From Pullilachnospira_A gallistercoris (GTDB lineage: Bacteria > Bacillota > Clostridia > Lachnospirales > Lachnospiraceae), in contig DVHM01000058.1 of assembly GCA_018712125.1 (NCBI GenBank), forward strand, positions 1-9,650: a stretch of DNA of 9,650 nucleotides, read 5' to 3'. Below are positions 1-7,104 of the stretch, piece after piece. Position 1 is the first letter of the stretch; the number at the start of each line of letters is the position of its first letter. The notes under the pieces are model-generated. The model was not told the origin of the DNA, ran no database searches, and worked only from the letters and a program-made list of their open reading frames with translations. Made by a program: the position numbers and the translations under genes.

Positions 1-709
1 TCGGCAGAGTCTCAAAGGTCTCCCGCACATCCAGTTTCGCGATACCGATGCAGGCCAGTACCGTAAAGATCAGAGATAATCCGGAGAACCATGCCATCGT
101 CTCGGTCAGCATCGGCACGTCATACAGATAGTTATGCCGCGGCAGAATCACGAACGTGATCAGGTTGGTACAAATCAGCGGTACACAGTAAGAATAGATC
201 GTTCCGAGCACATTGGTCATAGGACGCTGGGTCGGATCGTTTGTCATAACGATACCAACGGCACCGCCGGCACATCCGTTGATCGTATTACCGATATCAA
301 ACAGAATGTACGCAACAGAGAACGCGATCACACCGAGAACGCCTTCGAATATTCCGCAGAGCCATCCGTAAAGCGTCAAGCTGGCCAAAGCAGCCACTGC
401 CCAGCCGACCAAAAGCATGATACGAACCTTACCTCTCTTCGGATTCAACTTCTCGAAAATGGCCGCTACCACCGCGTCGGATACGCCGTCTACCATACGC
501 AGCGCCGTCAAAAGAATACCGGTCAACACCGTCGTGATGCCGTATCCCTGAGGACCGATCAGGGTGGCAAATCCGAGAATCAAATAAAAGATAACTCCGG
601 TACCGTTATTCGCCATACCGATAATCATCTGGAAGAGCGACGCCTTACGGTACTGGACGCCGTCTCTTGCGCTGGCATTCAACAGACCAGCTTTCTTTTC
701 ATTAGCCAT
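1..709 (-). CDS. GPH-family (MFS) sugar permease, N-terminal 236 codons, cut by the window edge
   Basis: A membrane permease of the glycoside-pentoside-hexuronide (MelB-like) family, expected to import a glycoside with a cation. I read the frame from ATG at 707-709 to the left edge with no stop; it begins MANEKKAGLL and continues outside the window. GGAGGG lies a few bases upstream of the ATG. The visible part holds several hydrophobic segments. The family signature after TM2 is recognisable: D74 and D78 in MVDGVSD, matching the cation-site aspartates of MelB, then a KRGKVR loop at about 91-96. This loop departs from the more usual GK-x-RPW form seen in the second permease at 8231-9598. The gene lies 148 bp downstream of the broken GH78 gene on the same strand, so it was probably the transporter of that cassette. 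No lesion is visible. The family is secure; the substrate is unknown, with a rhamnoside only suggested by context. Confidence 0.88.
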   Translation of the reverse strand, partial: MANEKKAGLLNASARDGVQYRKASLFQMIIGMANNGTGVIFYLILGFATLIGPQGYGITTVLTGILLTALRMVDGVSDAVVAAIFEKLNPKRGKVRIMLLVGWAVAALASLTLYGWLCGIFEGVLGVIAFSVAYILFDIGNTINGCAGGAVGIVMTNDPTQRPMTNVLGTIYSYCVPLICTNLITFVILPRHNYLYDVPMLTETMAWFSGLSLIFTVLACIGIAKLDVRETFETLP

Positions 710-857
710 AACTTTACCCTCCGTAAAAATTATTTGAGTAACCTCTTGCTACTTATCATTAACTATACATCGTTCCCTCTGTTCGAGCGACCTTTTTTTT
801 GCGTTTATGTCTAAATTTTTGTCTGGAATCTCGATTTTTTTATTTGGACTTTATATT
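710..857. other. AT-rich intergenic gap between GH78 remnant and permease
   Basis: This 148-bp gap is AT-rich with A and T runs. On the minus strand it holds the permease ribosome binding site near 713-719 and a possible -10 (TATAGT) about 50 bases before the ATG, but no good -35 and no convincing terminator hairpin after the GH78 stop. Co-transcription of the permease with the upstream remnant, or a weak or activated promoter, are both possible. Confidence 0.4.
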
Positions 858-3003
858 TTATTTATATTTATAAACCTGAAGATCATACTCTCCGGCTGTA
901 AGAACCTGAGGTTTCTCTCCGGGCAGGCGTACTCTGGCCTCTCCATTTGCGGGTATCACAATGTGATATTGGATACCGTCTGTCTCCCGTTTCCAGCCGC
1001 ACGCAATCCTGCCCAGCGGAGAATCGTAAATCGCCGAGGCTTCCGTCAGCGCCTCCCCCGGCGTTGGACAGATGCTGATCTGATCGCCGCTGACCCGGAT
1101 ACCGCAGACGCTGTCAAAGAGCCAGCCCACAACCGCCCCGTAAGAATAATGGTTCAGGGAATCGTGCACCGTTCCGTCCTCCCGCACACCGTCCCAGGTC
1201 TCCCAGATGGTGGTAGCCCCCTTCTTTACCGCGTAGAGCCATCCCGGGCAGATGTCCTGAAGCAGCAACCGATAGGCGGTGTCTGCATATCCGTGTTCCG
1301 ACAGCACCTTACACAGGAACGGCGTGGAGAGAAATCCCGTGTTCAGATGGTAATCCATCTTCTGAACCAGTTCATTCAGATCCTCAGCCGCCTGACGCTC
1401 ATCCTCCGGGTCCAGAAGGCCGAGGGCGATGGGCCGCACGTAGGCGCACTGCCGGTCAGAATGAATCCTGCCATTATCGATCACGTAACGGTTGAAGGCG
1501 GTACGTATTTTCTCAGCAAGCTCAAGGTAAATCTTCTCATCCTCTCCTTTGCCCAGTATGCCGGCAATCTCCCCGAGGAGTTTTGAGGAATAGTAGAAGT
1601 AAGGGGTCGTTACCTCCGGAATCCCCTTCATGATATTGTCCCGCAGCACATCTTCACTCTGGCGGTCCGGCTCCAGCCATTCGCCCCAGTGAAATCCCGT
1701 GTCGATGATATATCCGACATACTCGCCGGCCTTCTCTTTTGTCTCAGGACGGGATGTCTCCGCCAGCTTTCTGCAGCGTTCCACCCATCGCTTCATCATG
1801 TCATAATTTTCCTCCAGAATCCGGCGGTCCCCGTAAACTTTCCACAGGGTGTAGGGCACAATCACACAGGCGTCTCCCCATCCGGCGGAACCTGCCATCA
1901 TGACTGCCAGACCTTCCATAGGCTCCTGAACAGGGGCCACTCCCGGAAGATTTCCATCCTCAAACTGCACCAGCCGCAGTTCCGAGAGCCACTTGCGAAA
2001 TACCGGATACGCGTCCGTCAGATACAGCGCAGTGGGAATATATACCTGAGCATCTCCGGTCCACCCGGCCCGCTCCCTTGTGGGGCAGTCTGTCGGCACA
2101 TCCACAAAATTGCTCTTCTGGCTCCAGAGCGCATTGTGGAAAAGCTGATTGACATCCGCGTCAGAGCAGACGAAGAATCCCGTCTGTTCCATATCGGAGT
2201 ACACCGCAATGGAAGTCAGTTCTATATTTTCCACGGGAATATCCGTCTCCACTTTCGCGTAGCGGAACCCGAAAATGGAAAAGGCCGGTTTAAATTCATT
2301 GACTCCGTCCTTACATATATAAGTAATTTTCTGATCCAGGTTGCGCGGCGTTCTCCCGTTCGGCTGGAAATTTTCCACCGTAAAATTGCCATGCTCGTCC
2401 AGCGTCTCCCCGTGCGTCAAAACAATCTGATCCCCCGCTTTCGCCGTTACCCGGATCTTCGTATACCCGGCAAGGTTCTGTCCAAAATCCGCCACCAACT
2501 CGCCCTTCGGCGTTCGTATCCATTTGGCGGCGAAGGTCTCCTTCTCGCGCATAGGCACACTGTCGCTGCACACAAGATGCGAGAAATCAAATGTTTTCTC
2601 TCGAAGTCAGCATATCTGTCACATCATAAGTCTGATACTGCAGCCGGCTCTCATACTCACTGGTTCCCGGCGTCAACACCTGATCTCCGATCCTATGACC
2701 GTTTAAGTGCGCTTCATACAGGCCATGGGCAGTAATATACAGGCGGGCCCTTCCGATCCCCTCCGCTCCGGAATCCAGCGAAAACATTTTCTTTAATTAG
2801 GAAGCCGGCTGGTATGGGTCAGACAACCTTACCTCCTCCGGATCGATCCACTGAGCCTTCCACTCCACAGGATCCAGCAGCCCCATCTCAAAAAACGCTT
2901 CCTCACTCCAGCCCGCCGGCTGTCCCTTTTCATCCCAGAGTTCCACTTTCCAGCCAATACGCTGCCGGCTTTCTAATTCCTGCGGAATAGGATATTCTTC
3001 CAC
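858..3003 (-). pseudogene. Decayed alpha-L-rhamnosidase-like gene (GH78), three lesions
   Basis: Remnant of a GH78 enzyme, which removes terminal alpha-L-rhamnose from glycosides. Three pieces align in order with the family. Piece 1 (2797-3003) carries the end of the first domain (WKVELWDEKG, AFFEMGLLDP, WKAQWIDPE). Piece 2 (2587-2787) carries the sugar-binding N domain (ARLYITAHGLYEAHLNG, RLQYQTYDVT). Piece 3 (858-2573, 571 codons) carries DSVPMREKETF, DFGQNLAGY and the whole (alpha/alpha)6 catalytic domain. In piece 3, DCPTRERAGWTGD gives D162, E167 and D174, spaced 5 and 7 as in the known catalytic acid region, and E458 in TIWETWDG fits the base; SLNHYSYG is also typical. Lesions: about 60-70 N-terminal residues are absent; TAA at 2797-2799 separates pieces 1 and 2, which share one frame; piece 3 is in another frame after loss of roughly 90-110 codons near 2585-2600. 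No good ribosome binding site precedes 3003 or 2573. A shortened, refolded product from piece 3 seems unlikely. Confidence 0.88.
2581..2600. repeat. Small inverted repeat at the GH78 deletion junction
   Basis: GAGAAA (2581-2586) and TTTCTC (2595-2600) form a perfect 6-bp inverted repeat around an 8-base centre, with CG at both outer ends if one short offset is allowed. It lies exactly where the reading passes from the N-domain piece to the catalytic piece of the GH78 remnant. It may be a deletion scar or chance; a 6-bp repeat alone is weak evidence. Confidence 0.4.
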
Positions 3004-3065
3004 TTTCCACCGGGAAAAAGAACAGAAAATATGGTAAAAACTAAATTTTAATCTACGGAATTATC

Positions 3066-4042
3066 CTACTGCCGGCCGCGGTACCGCAGAGGTGTTTTTC
3101 CGTATCTTGTTTTAAACTGCTCAATAAAATAAGAGACATCCTGATACCCGATCTCCGCGGCAATCTCCGCTATTGGTTTCTCCGTTTCCGCCACCAGTTT
3201 CTCTCCTTCCTGCAACCGGATTTCGCGGGCATACTGCAGCGCGGTGTTCCCTGTATATTTTCGGAAAATCCGATTAACGTTCACGTTGGAATAATGAAAA
3301 TGCGCAGCCATCTCCTTCAGTGAAAAATCTCTGTAATGTTGTTGAATATAGAGAATCATGGGCGCCACCTGTTCCACCTCCCTGGGCAGACGGTCCGACA
3401 GAGCTGTCTTTTTCGTGCTGGCGATAATCTTCAGGAAAAAAATTCCCAGCAGATGCTCGCAGATCCCGGAGGCATACTTTTCCCCCGTCTCCTTTTCCAC
3501 CATAATCTGCAGGAGAGTCTCCCGGATATCTTCCCTCGCTTCTATGGGAAAAAGAAGATAACTGCTCTCTTCCCCGGAAAAAATGAGTTCCTGAAAAACT
3601 GCTGCAACAGGTTTCCCCCCGGCAGATCCGGAAGAAACACGCGATGAAAAGTGTGACGGTTAATCAGAATATTGAGCACAGCGCTGTCATCAAAAACAGA
3701 AATCTCATGCATGGTTCCCGGCGGAATAATCAGCACATTTCCCTCCCGAAGATCCAGCGACGCCTTCTGTCCCTGAAGCATGATATCGTGGTGGCAGAAG
3801 CCGGAAAACACATAGGAAATCTCGATAAACTCATGGTCGTGCATCTGCCCCGGCGCGTAGCGGCAATGCTTTGTGATCTGGATATTCTTCTCGCGGTTTA
3901 GATTATAATCCTCGTTCGCAATATGTTCTCTGCCCTTTGGCAGCGTTTCCATGTCTTCTCCTCTCATGTAGGCGTCTTTTAATATCCGCTCAATGGAATC
4001 CAGACGCATCAGCCGCTCTGCCATTTTCTTCCGCGTAATCAT
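3066..4042 (-). pseudogene. AraC-family cupin-HTH regulator with one frameshift
   Basis: A transcriptional regulator with an N-terminal cupin sensor and C-terminal double helix-turn-helix, in two frames. The first part (start about 4042, MITRKKMAER) has the sensor: MHDHEFIEISYVFSG with its histidines, then EGNVLIIPPGTMHEIS. The second part (down to the stop at 3066-3068) has the AraC domain: FSLKEMAAHFHYSNVNVNRIF, then IAEIAAEIGYQDVSYFIEQFK and YGKTPLRYR. The switch maps to a run of five T on the minus strand (A5 at 3594-3598 on the plus strand). Adding one T joins LLQQFF to QELIFSGEESSYLLFPIE and gives one 325-residue protein with normal AraC layout. The chosen ATG has GGAAGGGG about 9 bases upstream; a longer TTG start at 4096 would lie in the tRNA terminator. 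It directly precedes the GH78 remnant and probably controlled it. A sequencing error in the homopolymer cannot be excluded. Confidence 0.85.
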
Positions 4043-4094
4043 GCCGTCTGGCCCCTTCCCGCTCCGATGCGATATAAATAACATTCCCGTAAAC

Positions 4095-4127
4095 AAAAAG
4101 ACGACCTAAGTCCCTTCTTAAGTCGTC
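4095..4127 (-). terminator. Intrinsic terminator after tRNA-Cys
   Basis: On the minus strand GACGACTTAAG pairs with CTTAGGTCGTC over 11 bp (one G-U pair) around a 6-base loop, followed at once by TTTTT. It begins 7 bases after the tRNA 3' end. It should stop tRNA transcription before the AraC gene at 4042, so that gene needs its own promoter in the roughly 50 bases between them, where I see no clear one. Confidence 0.9.
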
Positions 4128-4133
4128 CGGAAG

Positions 4134-4204
4134 AGGTGCCAACCAGATTCGAACTGGTGATAGAGGTGTTGCAGACCTTTGCCTTACCACTTGGCTATGG
4201 CACC
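4134..4204 (-). tRNA. tRNA-Cys (anticodon GCA)
   Basis: Full cloverleaf on the minus strand, 71 nt. The acceptor stem is GGTGCCA/TGGCACC; the D arm has GCC/GGC; the anticodon loop is CTGCAAC (GCA); the variable loop is short; the T arm is ACCAG-TTCGAAT-CTGGT; the discriminator base is U, as expected for tRNA-Cys. The CCA end is not encoded. The first anticodon-stem pair is an A-C mismatch (AAGGT against ACCTC), while usual bacterial tRNA-Cys has G-C there. A consensus promoter lies just upstream and a terminator just downstream, so it is a single-gene unit. Confidence 0.95.
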
Positions 4205-4217
4205 AATTTATATTGAA

Positions 4218-4246
4218 ATTATAGTAAATCAGCAGCCATTCGTCAA
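4218..4246 (-). promoter_or_regulatory. Sigma-A promoter of tRNA-Cys
   Basis: On the minus strand TTGACG (4241-4246) and TATAAT (4218-4223) are exactly 17 bases apart. The tRNA 5' end is 13 bases after the -10, giving a leader of about 6 bases. This is the strongest promoter in the window and fits a constitutive stable-RNA gene. Confidence 0.88.
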
Positions 4247-4444
4247 GATATATTTTCCCGCTTGGGCTGTCCGGTTTTACTGCTCCTTTTCCCGGCCCTT
4301 TACCGGAAATCTCCGCAAGACTTTTTCGGACAAACAGCGGAACAGGAGCCGGCCCCTGCGGTCTCCCGTGAAAGCCAGCCCCTGTCCCGAGGTGTTTTAT
4401 ATGTTTTGGAGATTATCGAAATTTATGCAGATTGCGGATTGCGC

Positions 4445-6919
4445 TCACTCTACCGCAATGGTAACCGTCTTCGGCTCGCAGCCTTCCGCGGTAAAGGTTA
4501 CCTTGATCTCTCCGGCCTCTCTGCCGGCCCGCACAACCGCCATCACATAGCCGTCAAAGGTCTTCCAGGTGGTGTCGTCGTAGCTTCCGATGGCCCTCGG
4601 ATCAGCGCTGCCGAATCCCTGCAGGGTTCCTGCTCCCTCCACGGAAACGGTCACTTCCTTCTCGGCGAAGAGGTTGTCGATGCCGTCCTGATCCGTAAGT
4701 CTTACGGTCACAAAGGCCAGATCTTCTCCGTCCGCCTTCAGTTTCTCTCCCTCGCAGTCCACCGTGAGCACTACGTCGTCTCCTGCGGTCTTTAAGGTGT
4801 ATCTTCCGGTCTCCTGGCCATTCTCGTAGCTTACCGCCACCAGCTCTCCCGGCTCGTAGGTCATCTCGTAGGATGCCGCGAACTTATTCGCCTTGCCGGC
4901 GGGTTTTCTTCCCAGAGATTTGCCGTTTAAGAACAGCTCCACCTCCTCGGCGCCGCTGAGCACATCCACGTTGGCCGGCTTGCCCTCATATCCGGGCCAC
5001 GTCCAGCTGGAGACATTGTCCTTCCACATCCATGCAGTCTGAGAGTGGGGCATACCGTATTTATCCACACGCTCCACCGCGATATAGGGTTCCTTGCGCA
5101 GCCCGAACACGATCTCGCGCAGATAGCTGATGGGACGGCGGTATCCGATGATATTGATGTCGCCGATATAGGCGATTCTGTCGGGATAGACGCCGTTGAA
5201 ATTCATGGTTCCGTCATAGTAGAAGACGCCGCATCCGGCCTCTCCCAGATAATCGTATCCGGTCCAGGTAAAATCGCCCAGCACATGATCGTTTTTCTCC
5301 ACGATGTCCCAGAGACGAACGATATCCGCCGGATAGGTCTCCGTTCCCAGCACCGTCTTGTTGGGATGCAGCTCCTTCTCCAGCTCATGACGCCCGGTCA
5401 GATAGTTGAGTCCGGTAATATCCATGGCCTGGCTGGCCTCCTCGATGGTCTCCGTCATTAGCGGATGGCAGGCAAAGGCGTCCGCCGCGTCTCCCACCAT
5501 AAACGCCATCATGGAATTCAACGCGCTGGCTCCCTCTTCTTCCTTTCCCTCCGGCTGAGCGGCTTTCATCTTCTCCATCTCCGCCATGACATCCTTCATG
5601 ATCAGGCCCATCTTCGCGCCGGCCGCCAGCATACCGTTGATGGCATTGGTGGTAAACCGGTACGGATCCATCTCATGGAACAGATTGCAGATATGGCGGT
5701 TGATCTGCGCGCCTCTCGGTCTGCCCAGATCCGGGATCTCGTTTCCTGCGGAGTAGAGCACCACGCTGGGATGATTGTAATCCTTCTTTACCATGCTCTT
5801 CACTTCCGCATCCACATGCTCCAGGAAATACAGGGCATAGTCGTTGGGGTTCTTGTGTTTGGTCCACATATCGGAGAGCTCATCCATGACCAGCATACCA
5901 TACTTGTCGCAGGCATCCAGCATCGCCTTGCTCATGGGATGATGGGCGCTCCGGATACTGTTAAATCCGGCCTCCTTCATCTGACGGCACCGGCGTTCCT
6001 CCGCTTTGGCCAGAGTCGTGGCTCCGATGACGCCGTTGTCGTGGTGGATACAGGTTCCTCTGAATTTTACCTGTTTTCCGTTGATGCGCAGGCCATGCTC
6101 CGCATCCAGCTCCAGCCGGCGGATCCCGAAGTGCTCGTCGGTCTCATCCAGCAGCTCCTCGCCGGCGTAAATCTTCACCTGACACTGATAGAGATTGGGG
6201 TTGTCGCAGTCCCAGAGCTTCGCGTCTTTGATGCAGATTCTCTGAATCACTTCCTCCTGCTCCTGACCGAACATGGTCACAACGGAGGTATCTTCTCCCA
6301 CAACCTTATCGTCAAAGGTAATCGTGCTTACCACATTTACCTTCTCTCTGTCTCTGGAGAGATTCTTCACATCCACGCAGATCTCCACCACAGACGCCTC
6401 CGGATCCACGGTCGGGGTGGTAATCCGCACGCCGTCCGCCGGGATATGGATTCTCGCTCCAACCATCAGATTGACATCCCGGTAGATACCGCTGCCGGAA
6501 TACCAACGGCTGTTGGGCTCCACATTGTTCGCGATGACCATGATCTGATTGTCTGCGCCATAGTTCAGATATTTGTCCAGAACTACATAAAAATTGCCGT
6601 ATCCGTAGAGCTGAGTCGCCGCCAGATCCTCATTGACGTAAACCATGGCGTTGGAATAGACGCCCTCAAACTCCAGAATCGCCGTCTTATCTTTCCACTC
6701 CCCGGGGGCGAAAAGCGTTTTCTCGTAGGTGTAAATTCCGCTGGGCCAGTAGCCTGTCTGGGTGCCGTTGGCCGTGTCCGGCGTCCGCTCCTCATGTACC
6801 ATCGCGTCATGGGGAAGCTGCACAACGATGCTGTCGTCCTCCCCGCCCATCAGCGATCCCATCAAAGAGGGGCCGCCCTTTTTAAACTTCCAGTCCGCGT
6901 TCCATTTTTCCCTGATCAT
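4445..6919 (-). CDS. Glycoside hydrolase family 2 (beta-galactosidase-like), cytoplasmic
   Basis: A retaining exo-glycosidase acting on beta-linked sugars, 824 residues, without a signal peptide, so it should act on imported substrate. The sugar-binding jelly-roll domain (about 1-160) contains PHDAMVHE and RWYSGSGIYRDV; an immunoglobulin-like domain follows (about 165-268); the TIM barrel (about 270-610) has FRGTCIHHDNG, FNSIRSAHHP, the acid/base E394 in YSAGNEI and the nucleophile E527 in GTETYP. The C-terminal part has the DUF4982-type segment (VELFLNGKSLGRK, about 659-671) and a last beta domain to 824. A charged insert at about 435-485 lies between the two catalytic residues, as I recall from similar Firmicute enzymes. 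I do not find the N-x-K motif that marks beta-glucuronidases, so a galactosidase-like or other specificity is likelier. The start is supported by AAGGAG 8-9 bases upstream. It diverges from the AraC gene at 7105, its probable regulator. No clear terminator follows. Confidence 0.93.
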   Translation of the reverse strand: MIREKWNADWKFKKGGPSLMGSLMGGEDDSIVVQLPHDAMVHEERTPDTANGTQTGYWPSGIYTYEKTLFAPGEWKDKTAILEFEGVYSNAMVYVNEDLAATQLYGYGNFYVVLDKYLNYGADNQIMVIANNVEPNSRWYSGSGIYRDVNLMVGARIHIPADGVRITTPTVDPEASVVEICVDVKNLSRDREKVNVVSTITFDDKVVGEDTSVVTMFGQEQEEVIQRICIKDAKLWDCDNPNLYQCQVKIYAGEELLDETDEHFGIRRLELDAEHGLRINGKQVKFRGTCIHHDNGVIGATTLAKAEERRCRQMKEAGFNSIRSAHHPMSKAMLDACDKYGMLVMDELSDMWTKHKNPNDYALYFLEHVDAEVKSMVKKDYNHPSVVLYSAGNEIPDLGRPRGAQINRHICNLFHEMDPYRFTTNAINGMLAAGAKMGLIMKDVMAEMEKMKAAQPEGKEEEGASALNSMMAFMVGDAADAFACHPLMTETIEEASQAMDITGLNYLTGRHELEKELHPNKTVLGTETYPADIVRLWDIVEKNDHVLGDFTWTGYDYLGEAGCGVFYYDGTMNFNGVYPDRIAYIGDINIIGYRRPISYLREIVFGLRKEPYIAVERVDKYGMPHSQTAWMWKDNVSSWTWPGYEGKPANVDVLSGAEEVELFLNGKSLGRKPAGKANKFAASYEMTYEPGELVAVSYENGQETGRYTLKTAGDDVVLTVDCEGEKLKADGEDLAFVTVRLTDQDGIDNLFAEKEVTVSVEGAGTLQGFGSADPRAIGSYDDTTWKTFDGYVMAVVRAGREAGEIKVTFTAEGCEPKTVTIAVE

Positions 6920-6948
6920 ACAACCTTCTCCTTTACATTTTTTTGTAC

Positions 6949-7016
6949 TTTATACTATAATGAATGGTAGTGTATTCTGCTGTATTGGTATAAACCAAGT
7001 ATTTCATTTTTATACT
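6949..7016. promoter_or_regulatory. Divergent control region of GH2 and AraC genes
   Basis: AT-rich region between the two divergent genes. Towards GH2 (minus), TATAGT (6954-6959) or TATAAA (6949-6954) could be the -10, but the matching -35 (CAGCAG) is poor. Towards the regulator (plus), TATACT (7011-7016) could be the -10, also without a good -35. Possible operator elements: TGGTA at 6965-6969 and again at 6986-6990, 21 bp apart as in typical AraC-type direct-repeat sites; the perfect inverted repeat TTGGT-ATAA-ACCAA (6985-6998); and TGTATT at 6971 and 6981. Weak -35 boxes beside such repeats suggest activation by the adjacent AraC protein. This is inference from pattern only. Confidence 0.5.
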
Positions 7017-7089
7017 ATCCTAAGAAATATCAATACTCAAGGACGGATATCAACCGTGGAACTAAAATTTTGTGTCTGAATTCAACCAG

Positions 7090-7096
7090 AAAGGAG
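7090..7096 (+). promoter_or_regulatory. Ribosome binding site that sets a TTG start
   Basis: AAAGGAG lies 8 bases before TTG at 7105 (TTG AGC CAG). The only other upstream candidate, GTG at 7072, has no Shine-Dalgarno sequence at a workable distance, so TTG is the better start for the regulator. Confidence 0.75.
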
Positions 7097-7104
7097 TCGC
7101 TATC

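Noticed and set aside
134..814. Plus-strand open frame of 226 codons opposite the left permease
   Set aside because: Composition is H, R, T and N rich and the minus strand encodes the GPH permease with a good ribosome binding site.
1689..2735. Plus-strand open frame of 348 codons across the GH78 remnant
   Set aside because: No recognisable domain and no ribosome binding site; it is a shadow of the decayed GH78 coding strand.
2797..2799. Programmed recoding of the TAA in the GH78 gene
   Set aside because: There is no recoding signal, and other independent lesions in the same gene make simple decay the better explanation.
4043..4096. Longer start (TTG at 4096) for the left AraC regulator
   Set aside because: It would begin within the T-tract of the tRNA terminator and has no ribosome binding site; ATG at 4042 has GGAAGGGG at a good distance.
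4134..4160. tRNA-Cys 3' end as an integration (att) site
   Set aside because: I found no second copy of the tRNA 3' end in the window and no integrase, so there is no support for an inserted island.
4250..4444. GC-rich hairpins after the GH2 stop as a terminator, or a small RNA
   Set aside because: CAGGGG-CCGG-CTCCTG and a bulged TTTCCGG/CCGGGAAA hairpin exist but no T-tract follows either one. I see no gene or clear RNA in this stretch.
5465..6970. Plus-strand open frame of 501 codons opposite the GH2 gene
   Set aside because: It mirrors a strong GH2 frame, is rich in H, R and L with no domain I recognise, and has no ribosome binding site. An antisense artefact of codon bias.
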